A program made the translations under genes and the position numbers. Positions 9,763 to 17,793 of a DNA stretch of 64,000 nt are shown piece by piece; within the stretch, counting starts at the first letter, position 1, and each line of letters begins with the position of its first letter. Location: contig NFUV01000003.1 of the NCBI GenBank assembly GCA_002127295.1, positions 310,001 to 374,000 of the forward strand, in the 5' to 3' direction. Origin of the DNA: Chitinophagaceae bacterium IBVUCB2 (GTDB taxonomy: Bacteria > Bacteroidota > Bacteroidia > Chitinophagales > Chitinophagaceae). Under the pieces are notes generated by a model. That model ran no database searches, was not told the DNA's origin, and saw nothing but the letters and a program-made list of their open reading frames with translations.

Positions 9763-9784
9763 AACTACGTTGAGTTTCGTAGTT
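9763..9784 (-). promoter_or_regulatory. 5' hairpin at the predicted transcript start of the PDZ gene
   Basis: AACTACG (9763-9769) and CGTAGTT (9778-9784) form a perfect 7-bp stem with an 8-base loop. It starts directly after the -7 box, so the mRNA would begin with this stem-loop, about 20 bases before the start codon. Such a 5' stem can protect mRNA from decay or be a regulatory site; an operator for a dimeric protein is also possible. Confidence 0.4.
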
Positions 9785-9815
9785 CAAATATAAGGACATT
9801 TTTCTGAATACGAAA
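9785..9815 (-). promoter_or_regulatory. Candidate promoter of the PDZ gene
   Basis: Minus-strand TATATTTG (9785-9792) matches the TAnnTTTG -7 consensus. A TTTC at 9812-9815 lies 19 bases upstream in the -33 position, one base off TTTG. The predicted start of transcription is about 35 bases upstream of the ATG. Confidence 0.5.
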
Positions 9816-9858
9816 TGTTTCGGAAATGTTAAATGAATGTACTCCGCAAATGGACTTA

Positions 9859-10374
9859 TTACCGGATAAGCGGATTGGTAGCTTCATAGGTTTTAGCAGG
9901 GTGCTCATCTACGATTTCCTCCTTTATATATTGCATTCCGCATTTTTCCAGTACCCGCAGAGAACCGATATTTTGAGGCATTGCCCGGCCTGTAATCCTT
10001 TCAAGACCAAGTTTTTCGAACCCATATTTTAAACAGGCATAGGCAGCTTCAGTAGCATAGCCTTTTCCCCAGGCAGTTTTTAGAAACCGGTAGCCAAGGT
10101 CAACTTCATTTCTTTCGGGCCGGGTTTTTAAACCACACCATCCGATAAACTCCAAATTTGATTTTAGATGTACCGCCCATCGCCCATGATTGTATAAAGC
10201 ATATTGTGGTAATATAGTCTGTTCCAGTACCAACCGGGCATGATCGATATCTTTTATTGGGTCACCTGTATAGCGAATCACATCCGGATCAAGATTGAGA
10301 TTATATACCAGCTCCGCATCATCCAATGTGAAAGTTCTGAGCACTAATCTTTCTGTTTCTATTATAACATTCAT
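9859..10374 (-). CDS. GNAT N-acetyltransferase, RimJ/RimL-like
   Basis: A 171-residue GNAT-fold protein of the Acetyltransf_3 group. It starts with ETERLVLRTF, and contains the DVDLGYR-like strand (EVDLGYRFL), the acetyl-CoA pyrophosphate loop (W-G-K-G-Y-A-T-E-A), and the V-L-E-K-C-G-M motif near the end. Relatives acetylate N-termini of ribosomal proteins, small amines or antibiotics; the substrate cannot be told from sequence. It lies 116 bp upstream of the PDZ gene on the same strand but that gene seems to have its own promoter. Confidence 0.85.
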   Translation of the reverse strand: MNVIIETERLVLRTFTLDDAELVYNLNLDPDVIRYTGDPIKDIDHARLVLEQTILPQYALYNHGRWAVHLKSNLEFIGWCGLKTRPERNEVDLGYRFLKTAWGKGYATEAAYACLKYGFEKLGLERITGRAMPQNIGSLRVLEKCGMQYIKEEIVDEHPAKTYEATNPLIR

Positions 10375-10478
10375 GGCTACTCTAAATCAGTATTTTTACT
10401 AACCGGTAAGTGGTATTGTATAACATTTTAAAAAGCGGAATTTTGAATAGTGGTTATCCAAAAACCACGACTGCTTTT

Positions 10479-10601
10479 ATGGACTATCTTATAGCTGGTA
10501 TTATTGTAATTGTATGTATAGTGGCCATTGTATTAGCCCTTCGGGTATTACAAGAATCACCGAAACTGGAACCTCCGAAAAAAGATGAGGAAGATGATTA
10601 A
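10479..10601 (+). CDS. Possible 40-aa single-span membrane protein
   Basis: From the ATG at 10479 this encodes one strongly hydrophobic segment (about residues 4-25) and a polar tail rich in Pro, Lys and acidic residues ending EEDD. A GTG at 10410 would add 23 residues of less protein-like sequence. The composition and the gap between two minus-strand genes fit a real small membrane protein, but there is no recognised family and no clear promoter. Confidence 0.4.
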   Translation: MDYLIAGIIVIVCIVAIVLALRVLQESPKLEPPKKDEEDD

Positions 10602-10621
10602 TCTTCTTTCCCCTTTAATTA

Positions 10622-13303
10622 TTACAACAATTTCTTCACCGCTTCTATCACCTTTTCCAAATTGCTTGCATCTTGTCCTCCTGCAGTCGCCAGGGTTTTC
10701 TGTCCACCACCACCACCTTTTATCAAAGGTGCTACCTGTTCTTTTATAATTTTTCCCGCATCCAGATTTTTTGCTGCAACAACTGTGTCTGAAATGCCCA
10801 CGGCAACAAATGGTTTACCGCCAATATTTACACAAAGCACAGCTACATGATCCCGCAGATGATTTTTCAGATCAAAGCAAAGTTTTTTCAATGCATCTGC
10901 ATTGCCTACTTCAATAATATCTCCAACGAAGTTTACCCCGTTTATGATTTCATCTTTTTGCAGCAGTTCATTTCGAATGCCTACTAATTGCCGGGCCTCC
11001 ATAGAATCCAGATGCTTTTTTAAATCGATATTCTCCGATTGCAAATTCTCTATTGCTTTCAGTATATCCTTTGGATTTTTTAATAACTCTCCGAGATTGT
11101 TAATGATTGCCAGCTTATCATTTATATAATCCTCTGCTTGTTTACCACAAACTGCTTCTACCCGGCGAACGCCGGCTGCAACAGCAGATTCACTGGTTAG
11201 TTTAAATAATCCTAATTCACCAGTTGCGCCAACATGGGTACCGCCGCATAACTCAACAGAATAGTTCGGGTCAATAATAACTACTCTTACCACATCGCCA
11301 TATTTTTCTCCGAATAGTGCCATTGCCCCCAGCTTCATTGCCTCATCTTTTGGTAATTGTTTGATAACAACAGGGATATTCTCCCGGATCTTTTCATTTA
11401 CCAGAGCCTCTACTTTGGCAATTTCCTCATCCGTTACTTTGGAGAAATGAGAAAAATCGAAACGCAGATTCTCTTCATTCACCATAGAACCTTTCTGCGC
11501 TACATGATTACCCAGTACTTTTCTTAAAGCAGCATGTAATAAGTGAGTAGCGGAGTGATGCAACTCCGTATTCTTTCTTTTTGAAGTATCCACTTTTGCA
11601 ATTACCTCACTAGATAAATCAGCAGGAATACTTTCCGCAAAATGAATAATGAGATCGTTGTCCTTTTTAGTATCGATTATGGTGAATGGTGAATTGCTAA
11701 TAGTCAATACGCCTCTGTCACCAACCTGTCCTCCACTTTCTGCATAGAAAGGTGTTGAATCCAATACAATTTGATACAGCTCTTTCCCTTTTGCTTTTAC
11801 TTTTCTGTACTTCAACACAGAAGCTTTTGCTTCTAAAGAATCGTAGCCAACAAATTTATTGGAACCTTCTTTTAAGATAATCCAATCTCCTGCATCGATC
11901 GTACCAGCGGCACGGGAACGATCTTTTTGTTGTTGCATTTCAACTTTAAATGCATTTTCATCTGTAGTAATTTTATTTTCCGCTGCAATTAGCTGAGTAA
12001 GGTCAAATGGAAAACCAAAGGTATCATATAATTCAAATGAATCTTTACCTGAAATTGTTCCATATGCAATTAAGTCATCAACTCTTTTCAACCCTTTTTC
12101 CAACGTTCTCAAAAAAGCATCTTCTTCTTCCTTCACTACTTTAATTACAAAATCCAGTTGCTTATTTAACTCCGGAAAAACGTTTTCAAATTGTTTTGCT
12201 AATACCGGTACTAGTTGAGTTAACAATGGTTGTCTATAATCCAAATAAGAATAATAATAACGAACAGCTCTACGCAGGATACGACGGATGACATAACCAG
12301 CACCTGTATTTGAAGGCAACTGTCCATCAGCAATGGTGAAACTGATTGCTCTTAGATGATCTACCAATACACGAAAAGCTATAGCTTGTTTGCTATCACT
12401 ATAATCATATTTCTTTCCTGTTATTTTTTCTATCTCACTAATTGTTCCTGTAAAAACATCTGTGTCGTAATTACTTTGTTTTCCCTGGATCACTCTCACC
12501 AATCTTTCCAATCCCATTCCAGTATCAACATGTTTTGCAGGAAGATTTTCCAGCTTAGTAAACTCAACTACCTTTTTAGATCTTTCTTCCTTTGATGCTT
12601 CTTTATTATTTGCTGTCCACTCATCAAATGCTTTTTTATCTTCCCATGCTCTATTGAATTGAATAAATACATTGTTCCAGATCTCCATCACCATACCGGT
12701 ATCATCATTATTCACTAAAGAATGTGCATCATTATTCGCTTCTGGTCGGGTATCAAAATGTATTTCTGTACAAGGACCGCAAGGACCTGTATCTCCCATT
12801 TCCCAGAAATTATCTTTTTTATTGCCTAATAATATCCTGTCTTCGGCTACATATTTTTTCCATTCATTGTATGCTTCCTCATCTCTGGGCAATCCTTCTT
12901 TTTCATCGCCTTCAAAAATGGTAACGTAGAGTTTGTTTTTATCAAGCTTGTACACTTCTGTCAATAATTCCCAACTGTATTGTATCGCTTCTTTCTTAAA
13001 ATAATCTCCAAAGCTCCAGTTACCCAGCATTTCAAACATGGTATGGTGATAAGTATCTACTCCAACCTCTTCCAGGTCGTTGTGCTTACCACTTACCCGC
13101 AAACATTTTTGTGTATCAGCCACCCTCGGGTTAACCGCTTTTTTATTGCCCAAGAAATAATCTTTGAACTGGTTCATACCCGCATTGGTGAACATCAGGG
13201 TAGGGTCATCTTTTACCACAATTGGTGCAGAGGATACTATATCATGCCCCTTAGAACGGAAAAAATCGAGAAAAGCCTGTCGTATATCTGCGCTTGTCAT
13301 CAT
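10622..13303 (-). CDS. alaS: Alanyl-tRNA synthetase
   Basis: AlaRS charges tRNA(Ala) by recognising its G3-U70 pair and edits mischarged serine and glycine. The 893-residue product has all domains in order: a class II catalytic core from the N-terminus (FFRSKGH, MFTNAGMNQFKDYFLG, the TGMGLERL motif 3 region), the tRNA-recognition domain, the editing domain with its zinc ligands (HHSATHLLHAAL and CGGTH), and a C-terminal C-Ala domain containing a poly-Gly loop (KGGGGGQ). Two ATGs in tandem begin the frame; the usual Bacteroidota form starts at the first. It diverges from the M23 peptidase gene, and two strong hairpins lie in the space between them. Confidence 0.97.
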   Translation of the reverse strand: MMTSADIRQAFLDFFRSKGHDIVSSAPIVVKDDPTLMFTNAGMNQFKDYFLGNKKAVNPRVADTQKCLRVSGKHNDLEEVGVDTYHHTMFEMLGNWSFGDYFKKEAIQYSWELLTEVYKLDKNKLYVTIFEGDEKEGLPRDEEAYNEWKKYVAEDRILLGNKKDNFWEMGDTGPCGPCTEIHFDTRPEANNDAHSLVNNDDTGMVMEIWNNVFIQFNRAWEDKKAFDEWTANNKEASKEERSKKVVEFTKLENLPAKHVDTGMGLERLVRVIQGKQSNYDTDVFTGTISEIEKITGKKYDYSDSKQAIAFRVLVDHLRAISFTIADGQLPSNTGAGYVIRRILRRAVRYYYSYLDYRQPLLTQLVPVLAKQFENVFPELNKQLDFVIKVVKEEEDAFLRTLEKGLKRVDDLIAYGTISGKDSFELYDTFGFPFDLTQLIAAENKITTDENAFKVEMQQQKDRSRAAGTIDAGDWIILKEGSNKFVGYDSLEAKASVLKYRKVKAKGKELYQIVLDSTPFYAESGGQVGDRGVLTISNSPFTIIDTKKDNDLIIHFAESIPADLSSEVIAKVDTSKRKNTELHHSATHLLHAALRKVLGNHVAQKGSMVNEENLRFDFSHFSKVTDEEIAKVEALVNEKIRENIPVVIKQLPKDEAMKLGAMALFGEKYGDVVRVVIIDPNYSVELCGGTHVGATGELGLFKLTSESAVAAGVRRVEAVCGKQAEDYINDKLAIINNLGELLKNPKDILKAIENLQSENIDLKKHLDSMEARQLVGIRNELLQKDEIINGVNFVGDIIEVGNADALKKLCFDLKNHLRDHVAVLCVNIGGKPFVAVGISDTVVAAKNLDAGKIIKEQVAPLIKGGGGGQKTLATAGGQDASNLEKVIEAVKKLL

Positions 13304-13345
13304 ATTTACTACTGTAATTGGGTTGATTTTTGTGGTTTATCGGGC

Positions 13346-13353
13346 TATATTTG
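13346..13353 (+). promoter_or_regulatory. Candidate -7 element upstream of the M23 peptidase
   Basis: TATATTTG matches TAnnTTTG exactly, and a TTG at 13323-13325 stands 20 bases upstream. Transcription would start near 13360 and give a leader of about 115 bases that contains the second hairpin described here. The direction of use is inferred. Confidence 0.45.
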
Positions 13354-13356
13354 TCA

Positions 13357-13406
13357 GCCTTCCTCTTTTTTGAGGAGGCTCCAGGCATGGCTAAAGCTAT
13401 GACTGG
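13357..13406. other. Two adjacent strong hairpins between alaS and the M23 gene
   Basis: Hairpin 1: GCCTTCCTC (13357-13365) and GAGGAGGC (13372-13379) around a six-T loop, with one bulge. Hairpin 2: CCAG-g-CATGGCT (13381-13392) pairs with AGCTATG-a-CTGG (13395-13406) with one mismatch and one G-U pair. Both could fold in either transcript. Neither has a T tail in the right place, so they are not simple terminators. Confidence 0.5.
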
Positions 13407-13474
13407 CAAGGCGCAAAGGTAAAAGATTCAAGCCGCATTTCTACCCAATGAAAACTGGTTAACGGCAATTGCTC

Positions 13475-14446
13475 ATGAAGAAAATCAAGTATTACTATAA
13501 TACAAATACGCTTCGCTACGAAAAACTGGAGACGCCGCTGCGGGTAAGATTGTTGCGGGTCTTTGGCTTTATTGCTGCTGCCCTTGTAACTGCTGCCCTT
13601 ATTTCTTTTGTGGCTTTTCAATTTATCGGTTCTCCCAAAGAAAAAATCCTTGAGCAACAAAACAGAGCCCTTCGGGAAAACTATAAAGAGTTGGATGAAG
13701 AACTGAGTTCCGTACAAAAACAAATGAAGGAGCTGGAAAAAAGAGACAACGATGTGTACCGGGCTATTTTTGAAGCCAATCCTATACCTGATAGTGCAAG
13801 AGCTAAAGAACTGGAAGAAAAGCTGGAGATTGCTACAGTTGAACGTATAAAAGATAATCAACTGGTAGCTTCTATTACGAATACACTCAACAACCTGATG
13901 AGCAGGATAGCTGCACAAAAAAAATCGTACGATGAAGTAGATGAGCTGGTAAAGAACAAAGAAAAATTATTGTCTCATACACCTGCCATTCAACCCGTAA
14001 GTAATAAAGATCTTAATAGAATTGCCTCTGGTTATGGTTATCGTATTGACCCGGTTTATAAAACCACTAAGTTTCATGCGGGTCTTGATTTTTCTGCTCC
14101 ACAGGGAACACCGATTTATGCTACAGCTGATGGTGCTGTAACAACCGCAGGCAATACGGGCAATGGCTATGGTAATTATGTAGTGATAAATCATGGTTAT
14201 GGATACGAAACATTATATGGCCATATGGTTAGGGTGAAAGTAAGAAACGGTCAGGCTGTAAAACGGGGAGAAATAATTGGCTGGGTTGGCAGCACGGGAA
14301 AATCAACAGGGCCACATTGCCACTATGAAGTACATAAAAACGGCGAAAAGATAAATCCTATTTACTTCTTCTTTAACGACCTTACACCTGAACAGTTTGA
14401 TTTGTTGTTGAAGAAAGCTGCAGCGAGTAATCAAAGTTTGGATTAA
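13475..14446 (+). CDS. Membrane-anchored M23 family murein peptidase
   Basis: A 323-residue protein: short cytoplasmic start, one TM segment (about 27-48), a long coiled coil (about 55-170), and a C-terminal LytM/M23 domain. Zinc and catalytic residues are visible in F-H-A-G-L-D-F, in Y-G-H-M and in H-C-H-Y-E, so the domain looks active. Such proteins cut peptide cross-links in peptidoglycan during growth and division or act on a divisome partner. It starts at the ATG at 13475. In Bacteroidota it often sits beside alaS and a MerR regulator, as here, so the cluster order is conserved, but a functional link is not shown. Confidence 0.9.
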   Translation: MKKIKYYYNTNTLRYEKLETPLRVRLLRVFGFIAAALVTAALISFVAFQFIGSPKEKILEQQNRALRENYKELDEELSSVQKQMKELEKRDNDVYRAIFEANPIPDSARAKELEEKLEIATVERIKDNQLVASITNTLNNLMSRIAAQKKSYDEVDELVKNKEKLLSHTPAIQPVSNKDLNRIASGYGYRIDPVYKTTKFHAGLDFSAPQGTPIYATADGAVTTAGNTGNGYGNYVVINHGYGYETLYGHMVRVKVRNGQAVKRGEIIGWVGSTGKSTGPHCHYEVHKNGEKINPIYFFFNDLTPEQFDLLLKKAAASNQSLD

Positions 14447-14571
14447 CCCCACCACCCTAAGGGGAGCTTAGGTCAATGAGTCATTATACTTTTTATAAAG
14501 TTTTATAGCAATTATTTTTTGATTGCTTTTACATAAAGTGAATTGAGCAACCTCCCTTTAGGGAATAGGAA
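14447..14571. repeat. Pair of inverted CCCTAA-type elements
   Basis: CCCTAAGGGGAGCTTAGG starts near 14455, with an internal hairpin CCTAAG/CTTAGG. A related sequence in the opposite orientation lies at about 14547-14571; its reverse complement reads CCCTAAAGGGAGGTTGC. The two are about 75 bp apart. They look like copies of a short interspersed repeat between genes. Confidence 0.4.
14507..14530 (+). terminator. Possible terminator of the M23 peptidase gene
   Basis: AGCAAT (14507-14512) and ATTGCT (14522-14527) form a short stem with a T-rich loop and are followed by TTT. The stem is short, so the call is moderate. Confidence 0.45.
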
Positions 14572-14667
14572 AATTTACAGAGAGGAAATATGACAGGGGT
14601 TTTTGTTAACTTTTCCACAGTCCTCCGGAGCTGTTCCCTGCCAGCGCATAGGTTGTACCTTTACAAT

Positions 14668-15255
14668 ATGCCGAAGCAATTAAGCCAGATCATGTTTGAT
14701 TTTTCTGCTCCCGATGAACAGGAAAATACTTCAGCACCTGTTTCTACCGTTATGGCCAATGAAGAAACTATTGATCCCATAGCGCAGGAAGATGTGGTGG
14801 AAGAAAATGATACTGTTGTGGAAGAAAAAAAAGAAATAAAGGAAAATATTACTGGGCCTATTAAAGGCAAGCGGGGTCGTAGATCTTTAAAAGATATTGC
14901 CCTTACTGCCGATTTAATACAAATACCGGAAGACGAAATTCTTTTTCAAAAACAATATTACTCCATTGGGGATGTGGCTGGAATGTTTAGAGAGAATCAA
15001 TCATTAATACGTTATTGGGAAACCGAATTTGATATTTTGGAGCCCCGTAAAAATCGAAAGGGAGACCGTTTTTTCAGACCCATCGATATAAAGAACCTGG
15101 TGCTGATCTACGATTTGCTACGCCGCCGCAAGTTCACCATCGAAGGTGCAAAAGACTACCTTAAGAAAAATAAGAAGGCAGAAGAAAAATTTACTGTGAT
15201 ACAGAATTTGGAGAAGATAAAGGGTTTTCTGCTTGAATTGAAAGCCAGTCTTTAA
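14668..15255 (+). CDS. MerR family transcriptional regulator
   Basis: A 195-residue DNA-binding protein. Residues 1-65 are acidic and probably disordered. A short Lys/Arg patch (KGKRGRRS) precedes a MerR winged-helix domain: YYSIGDVAGMF, the recognition stretch RYWETEF, then FRPIDI and a helix RRRKFTIEGAK. The usual effector-binding C-terminus is short, so it is a minimal MerR with no obvious ligand domain. I start at the ATG at 14668; longer readings add 26 non-conserved residues. A -7-like TACCTTTA lies four bases upstream, so the transcript may be nearly leaderless. Target genes unknown. Confidence 0.88.
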   Translation: MPKQLSQIMFDFSAPDEQENTSAPVSTVMANEETIDPIAQEDVVEENDTVVEEKKEIKENITGPIKGKRGRRSLKDIALTADLIQIPEDEILFQKQYYSIGDVAGMFRENQSLIRYWETEFDILEPRKNRKGDRFFRPIDIKNLVLIYDLLRRRKFTIEGAKDYLKKNKKAEEKFTVIQNLEKIKGFLLELKASL

Positions 15256-15329
15256 CAGTTTGCAACTTTAACATTGCTTGTCTCATCCTTTCGCCATAGC
15301 TGGTTATTTTTACGTTTACTTATTTTTAT

Positions 15330-15848
15330 ATGATGAGAAAATTAATACCCGTACTGGTTTTAGCATTTTTAAGCAACATAGCCTTTGCTCAAAATCAATA
15401 TATAACATTGGTTGAAAGACCGAATGAAAAAACCTACAAAGGAATTATATCCCAGGAAGTTTTATTAGCCGATAGCACTTTCAAATGGTATGCAGAAAAT
15501 CTTAAAGGCTATTCGCCGAATAAGGCGGGACTAGAAGGTTTGCAGAAGAATAAAGACTCCGTGCAATTATTGGTGTTTATGGGTACCTGGTGTGAAGATT
15601 CTCATGTGATCATTCCAAAGTTTTATTCTTTGCTGGAGGCAGCTTCGTTTTCGAAAGAAAAAGTCACACTTATTGGTGTAGACAGAAGTAAAGTCACACT
15701 TAGCCATCTTGCTGAAGCACTGAATATAAAAAGTGTACCGACCATAATAATTATGAAAAATGGCAAGGAGTTAGGCCGTGTAGTTGAGTACGGCAAGTAT
15801 GGCCTTTTTGATATGGAGATGGGAGAAATTTTGAAAACTGCTAACTAG
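15330..15848 (+). CDS. Secreted thioredoxin-fold protein lacking the resolving cysteine
   Basis: A 172-residue exported protein with signal peptide 1-20 and a thioredoxin fold: strand LLVFMGTW, active-site position W-C-E-D-S at 87-91, a cis-proline loop (S-V-P-T) and a C-terminal G-R-V-V-E-Y. The standard CxxC is reduced to a single Cys88; Ser91 stands where the resolving cysteine should be. It may act as a monothiol reductant, isomerase or peroxide-sensing protein, or have lost redox activity. Related Bacteroidota proteins carry this WCEDS motif. Its last bases overlap the mscS stop on the other strand. Confidence 0.85.
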   Translation: MMRKLIPVLVLAFLSNIAFAQNQYITLVERPNEKTYKGIISQEVLLADSTFKWYAENLKGYSPNKAGLEGLQKNKDSVQLLVFMGTWCEDSHVIIPKFYSLLEAASFSKEKVTLIGVDRSKVTLSHLAEALNIKSVPTIIIMKNGKELGRVVEYGKYGLFDMEMGEILKTAN

Positions 15849-16941
15849 CCTTCGATTCATTATTGGTAAGACGTATATCTGTGCTGGCTCCGGCTATTTC
15901 AATTTCCAATTGTTCTATTAATTGAAGTGATCGCAGATTGATTTCCTGCTTTAAGGTATTAAATTCTTTTATTGTTATTGGTGCCGTATAATAATCAGAT
16001 TGCAGTATCACCGAATTGCTGGTTATTTCTGTAATAAATACATTGGCATCTTCAATTTCCTTTCTTTCTACCAGCTTTTTTATACCGGCTAAAATTGATT
16101 CTAACTTTGCGGAATTCGTTTGTACAGCCATTTCCAATTTCAAATCTCCCCGCCGTTGGGTTCTTAAGGATAAATTATCAAGCACACTATCTACCATTTG
16201 TTTGTTGGGTACACTTACCAATGTTTTGTTGTCCGTTCTGATCCTTGTACTTCGTAACCCAATTTTTTCTACCGTTCCGCTTACTTGCTGCACTTTTACT
16301 AAATCACCAGTGGTAAACGGCTTATCAAAAAAAATAACGAAAGAAGCTATCAGGTTTTCCAGGCTTTCCCGAAGTGCCAGGGCAATAGCAGCACCCACGA
16401 TGCTTAAACCGGTGATCAGGCTCCCTACATTAAGATTAAAAGCATAATTGAGTACCATCATTACACCAATAATGGCTATTACTACTTTAAAAAAATCCCT
16501 GAAGAAAATTATAAGCTGGTCATCTGACTGGTCTGGTGTAACGCTTGCCTTTTTTTCAAGTATACTCGCAATAAAATCAATAATGCGAAGCAGCAGCCAA
16601 ATAAAAGAAAGAATAAGAATAATAGTGGCAATACCGTGAACTACTTGCTGAACAGTATATTTATAAATTTCAACATTCAGAACTGTTGGAAAATTAAGTC
16701 TGTGCAGACTAATGATGGAAATTAATATCAGTAGAAAAAACCCTAGTGGTTGTATAAGAAGGTTTGTAAAAGATGTTTTGTCAACATTTTTCCAAATTTT
16801 ATTTACAAGTTCAAAAAGAAGACTGGCAAAATAGCGGGAAATAATGCGCTTTAACAGAACGACAAAAAGTATAATCCCTGCTACAATGAGGTAATTCTTT
16901 ACAGGATTATCCAGCCATATTTGTTCAAGAAAATCATTCAT
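15841..16941 (-). CDS. MscS family mechanosensitive channel
   Basis: A 366-residue channel protein: about five predicted TM segments in residues 15-185, then the MscS pore helix (A-A-I-A-L-A-L-R-E-S-L-E-N-L), the beta domain (F-x-x-G-D-L-V-K-V), and a C-terminal alpha/beta domain. MscS channels open under membrane tension to release solutes at osmotic downshift. Length and layout fit a small-to-mid MscS member. It overlaps the end of the thioredoxin-like gene by 8 bp tail to tail (CTAACTAG). It follows the lpxH/propeller pair by 42 bp on the same strand. Confidence 0.9.
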   Translation of the reverse strand: MNDFLEQIWLDNPVKNYLIVAGIILFVVLLKRIISRYFASLLFELVNKIWKNVDKTSFTNLLIQPLGFFLLILISIISLHRLNFPTVLNVEIYKYTVQQVVHGIATIILILSFIWLLLRIIDFIASILEKKASVTPDQSDDQLIIFFRDFFKVVIAIIGVMMVLNYAFNLNVGSLITGLSIVGAAIALALRESLENLIASFVIFFDKPFTTGDLVKVQQVSGTVEKIGLRSTRIRTDNKTLVSVPNKQMVDSVLDNLSLRTQRRGDLKLEMAVQTNSAKLESILAGIKKLVERKEIEDANVFITEITSNSVILQSDYYTAPITIKEFNTLKQEINLRSLQLIEQLEIEIAGASTDIRLTNNESKAS

Positions 16942-16983
16942 GCCTCAAAAATATCGAATAATAAGAAAGTCATGCAGTGTCTA

Positions 16984-17793
16984 TCAACGTATGGAATAAA
17001 TATAAATTCCATCTTTCCGTAATGCGTACAGCCGTGAGGAAGTGAAATTAAAGCTGGTGCTTTTATAAATCTCTTCGGGCATCCTCCATTCGTCAAAAAC
17101 GAAACTGGCAATTTCATAGCGAAGTAAGGTGTCGGCCTTTGAACCAAAAATATATTTACCCACTACTTTAAAATTTTTCCATTGAACAATATGAATATTA
17201 GTTCGTAATGCCCCGAAATAGTCAAATACATATACTCCTTTTAAGGAATCATACAGGTACACATATTTGTTCTCGTCAAATATTTTAATTGGAGAAGGGG
17301 CTTGGCCCAACAGTAAACGGAAATCTGGCGTCTCTTGTAAAAGCTTTCCCTCTTCATCAATCTTTTTCAGTTTGCTTTCCAGTTCATCATACACCCAAAT
17401 CTTATTATCATAGGATTGGCCAATGGCTTTGGCCTGTAAGATATTTTGCTTTCGTAAATCAATAATATTTACAGCATTTAAAAAGCGGTCAAGCACCACC
17501 ACTGTGGCAAAATCCCTGTAATACAATAAAACCTTCAGTGGATTTGACACATCAATCAATGAAGCCTTACCATAATTTTTTACATCATTAAATATTGCGA
17601 CTGAATCTCCATTGGAGTTTAGCTTCTTTACCTGGTTCCGGCTATTTAAGATGTAAACATTATCGAGGTTGTCCACTGTAAAATCTACAATGTCACCTGT
17701 AATATTTTTTACAAACTTAAAAATGGTGTCGGCCTGAGCATTTGCTGTATTAACAAGCATCATCAACACTATTATCGTTACTATACTTTTCAT
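16984..17793 (-). CDS. Secreted propeller-like protein of unknown function
   Basis: A 269-residue exported protein with signal peptide 1-19. It has repeated short strands with turn motifs (VDNLDNVYIL, KLNSNGD, KIDEEGK, VFDYFGALR) like a small beta-propeller. I recognise no named family. It begins immediately after the lpxH-like gene (stop and start touch at 17793-17794), so the two are probably co-expressed. A link to outer-membrane assembly is inferred only from this position. Confidence 0.75.
   Translation of the reverse strand: MKSIVTIIVLMMLVNTANAQADTIFKFVKNITGDIVDFTVDNLDNVYILNSRNQVKKLNSNGDSVAIFNDVKNYGKASLIDVSNPLKVLLYYRDFATVVVLDRFLNAVNIIDLRKQNILQAKAIGQSYDNKIWVYDELESKLKKIDEEGKLLQETPDFRLLLGQAPSPIKIFDENKYVYLYDSLKGVYVFDYFGALRTNIHIVQWKNFKVVGKYIFGSKADTLLRYEIASFVFDEWRMPEEIYKSTSFNFTSSRLYALRKDGIYIYSIR

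Noticed and set aside
14604-14620. TTTTCCACAG near 14611, close to a DnaA box
   Set aside because: Single site with no dnaA gene, no cluster of further boxes and no AT-rich unwinding region next to it, so not an origin.
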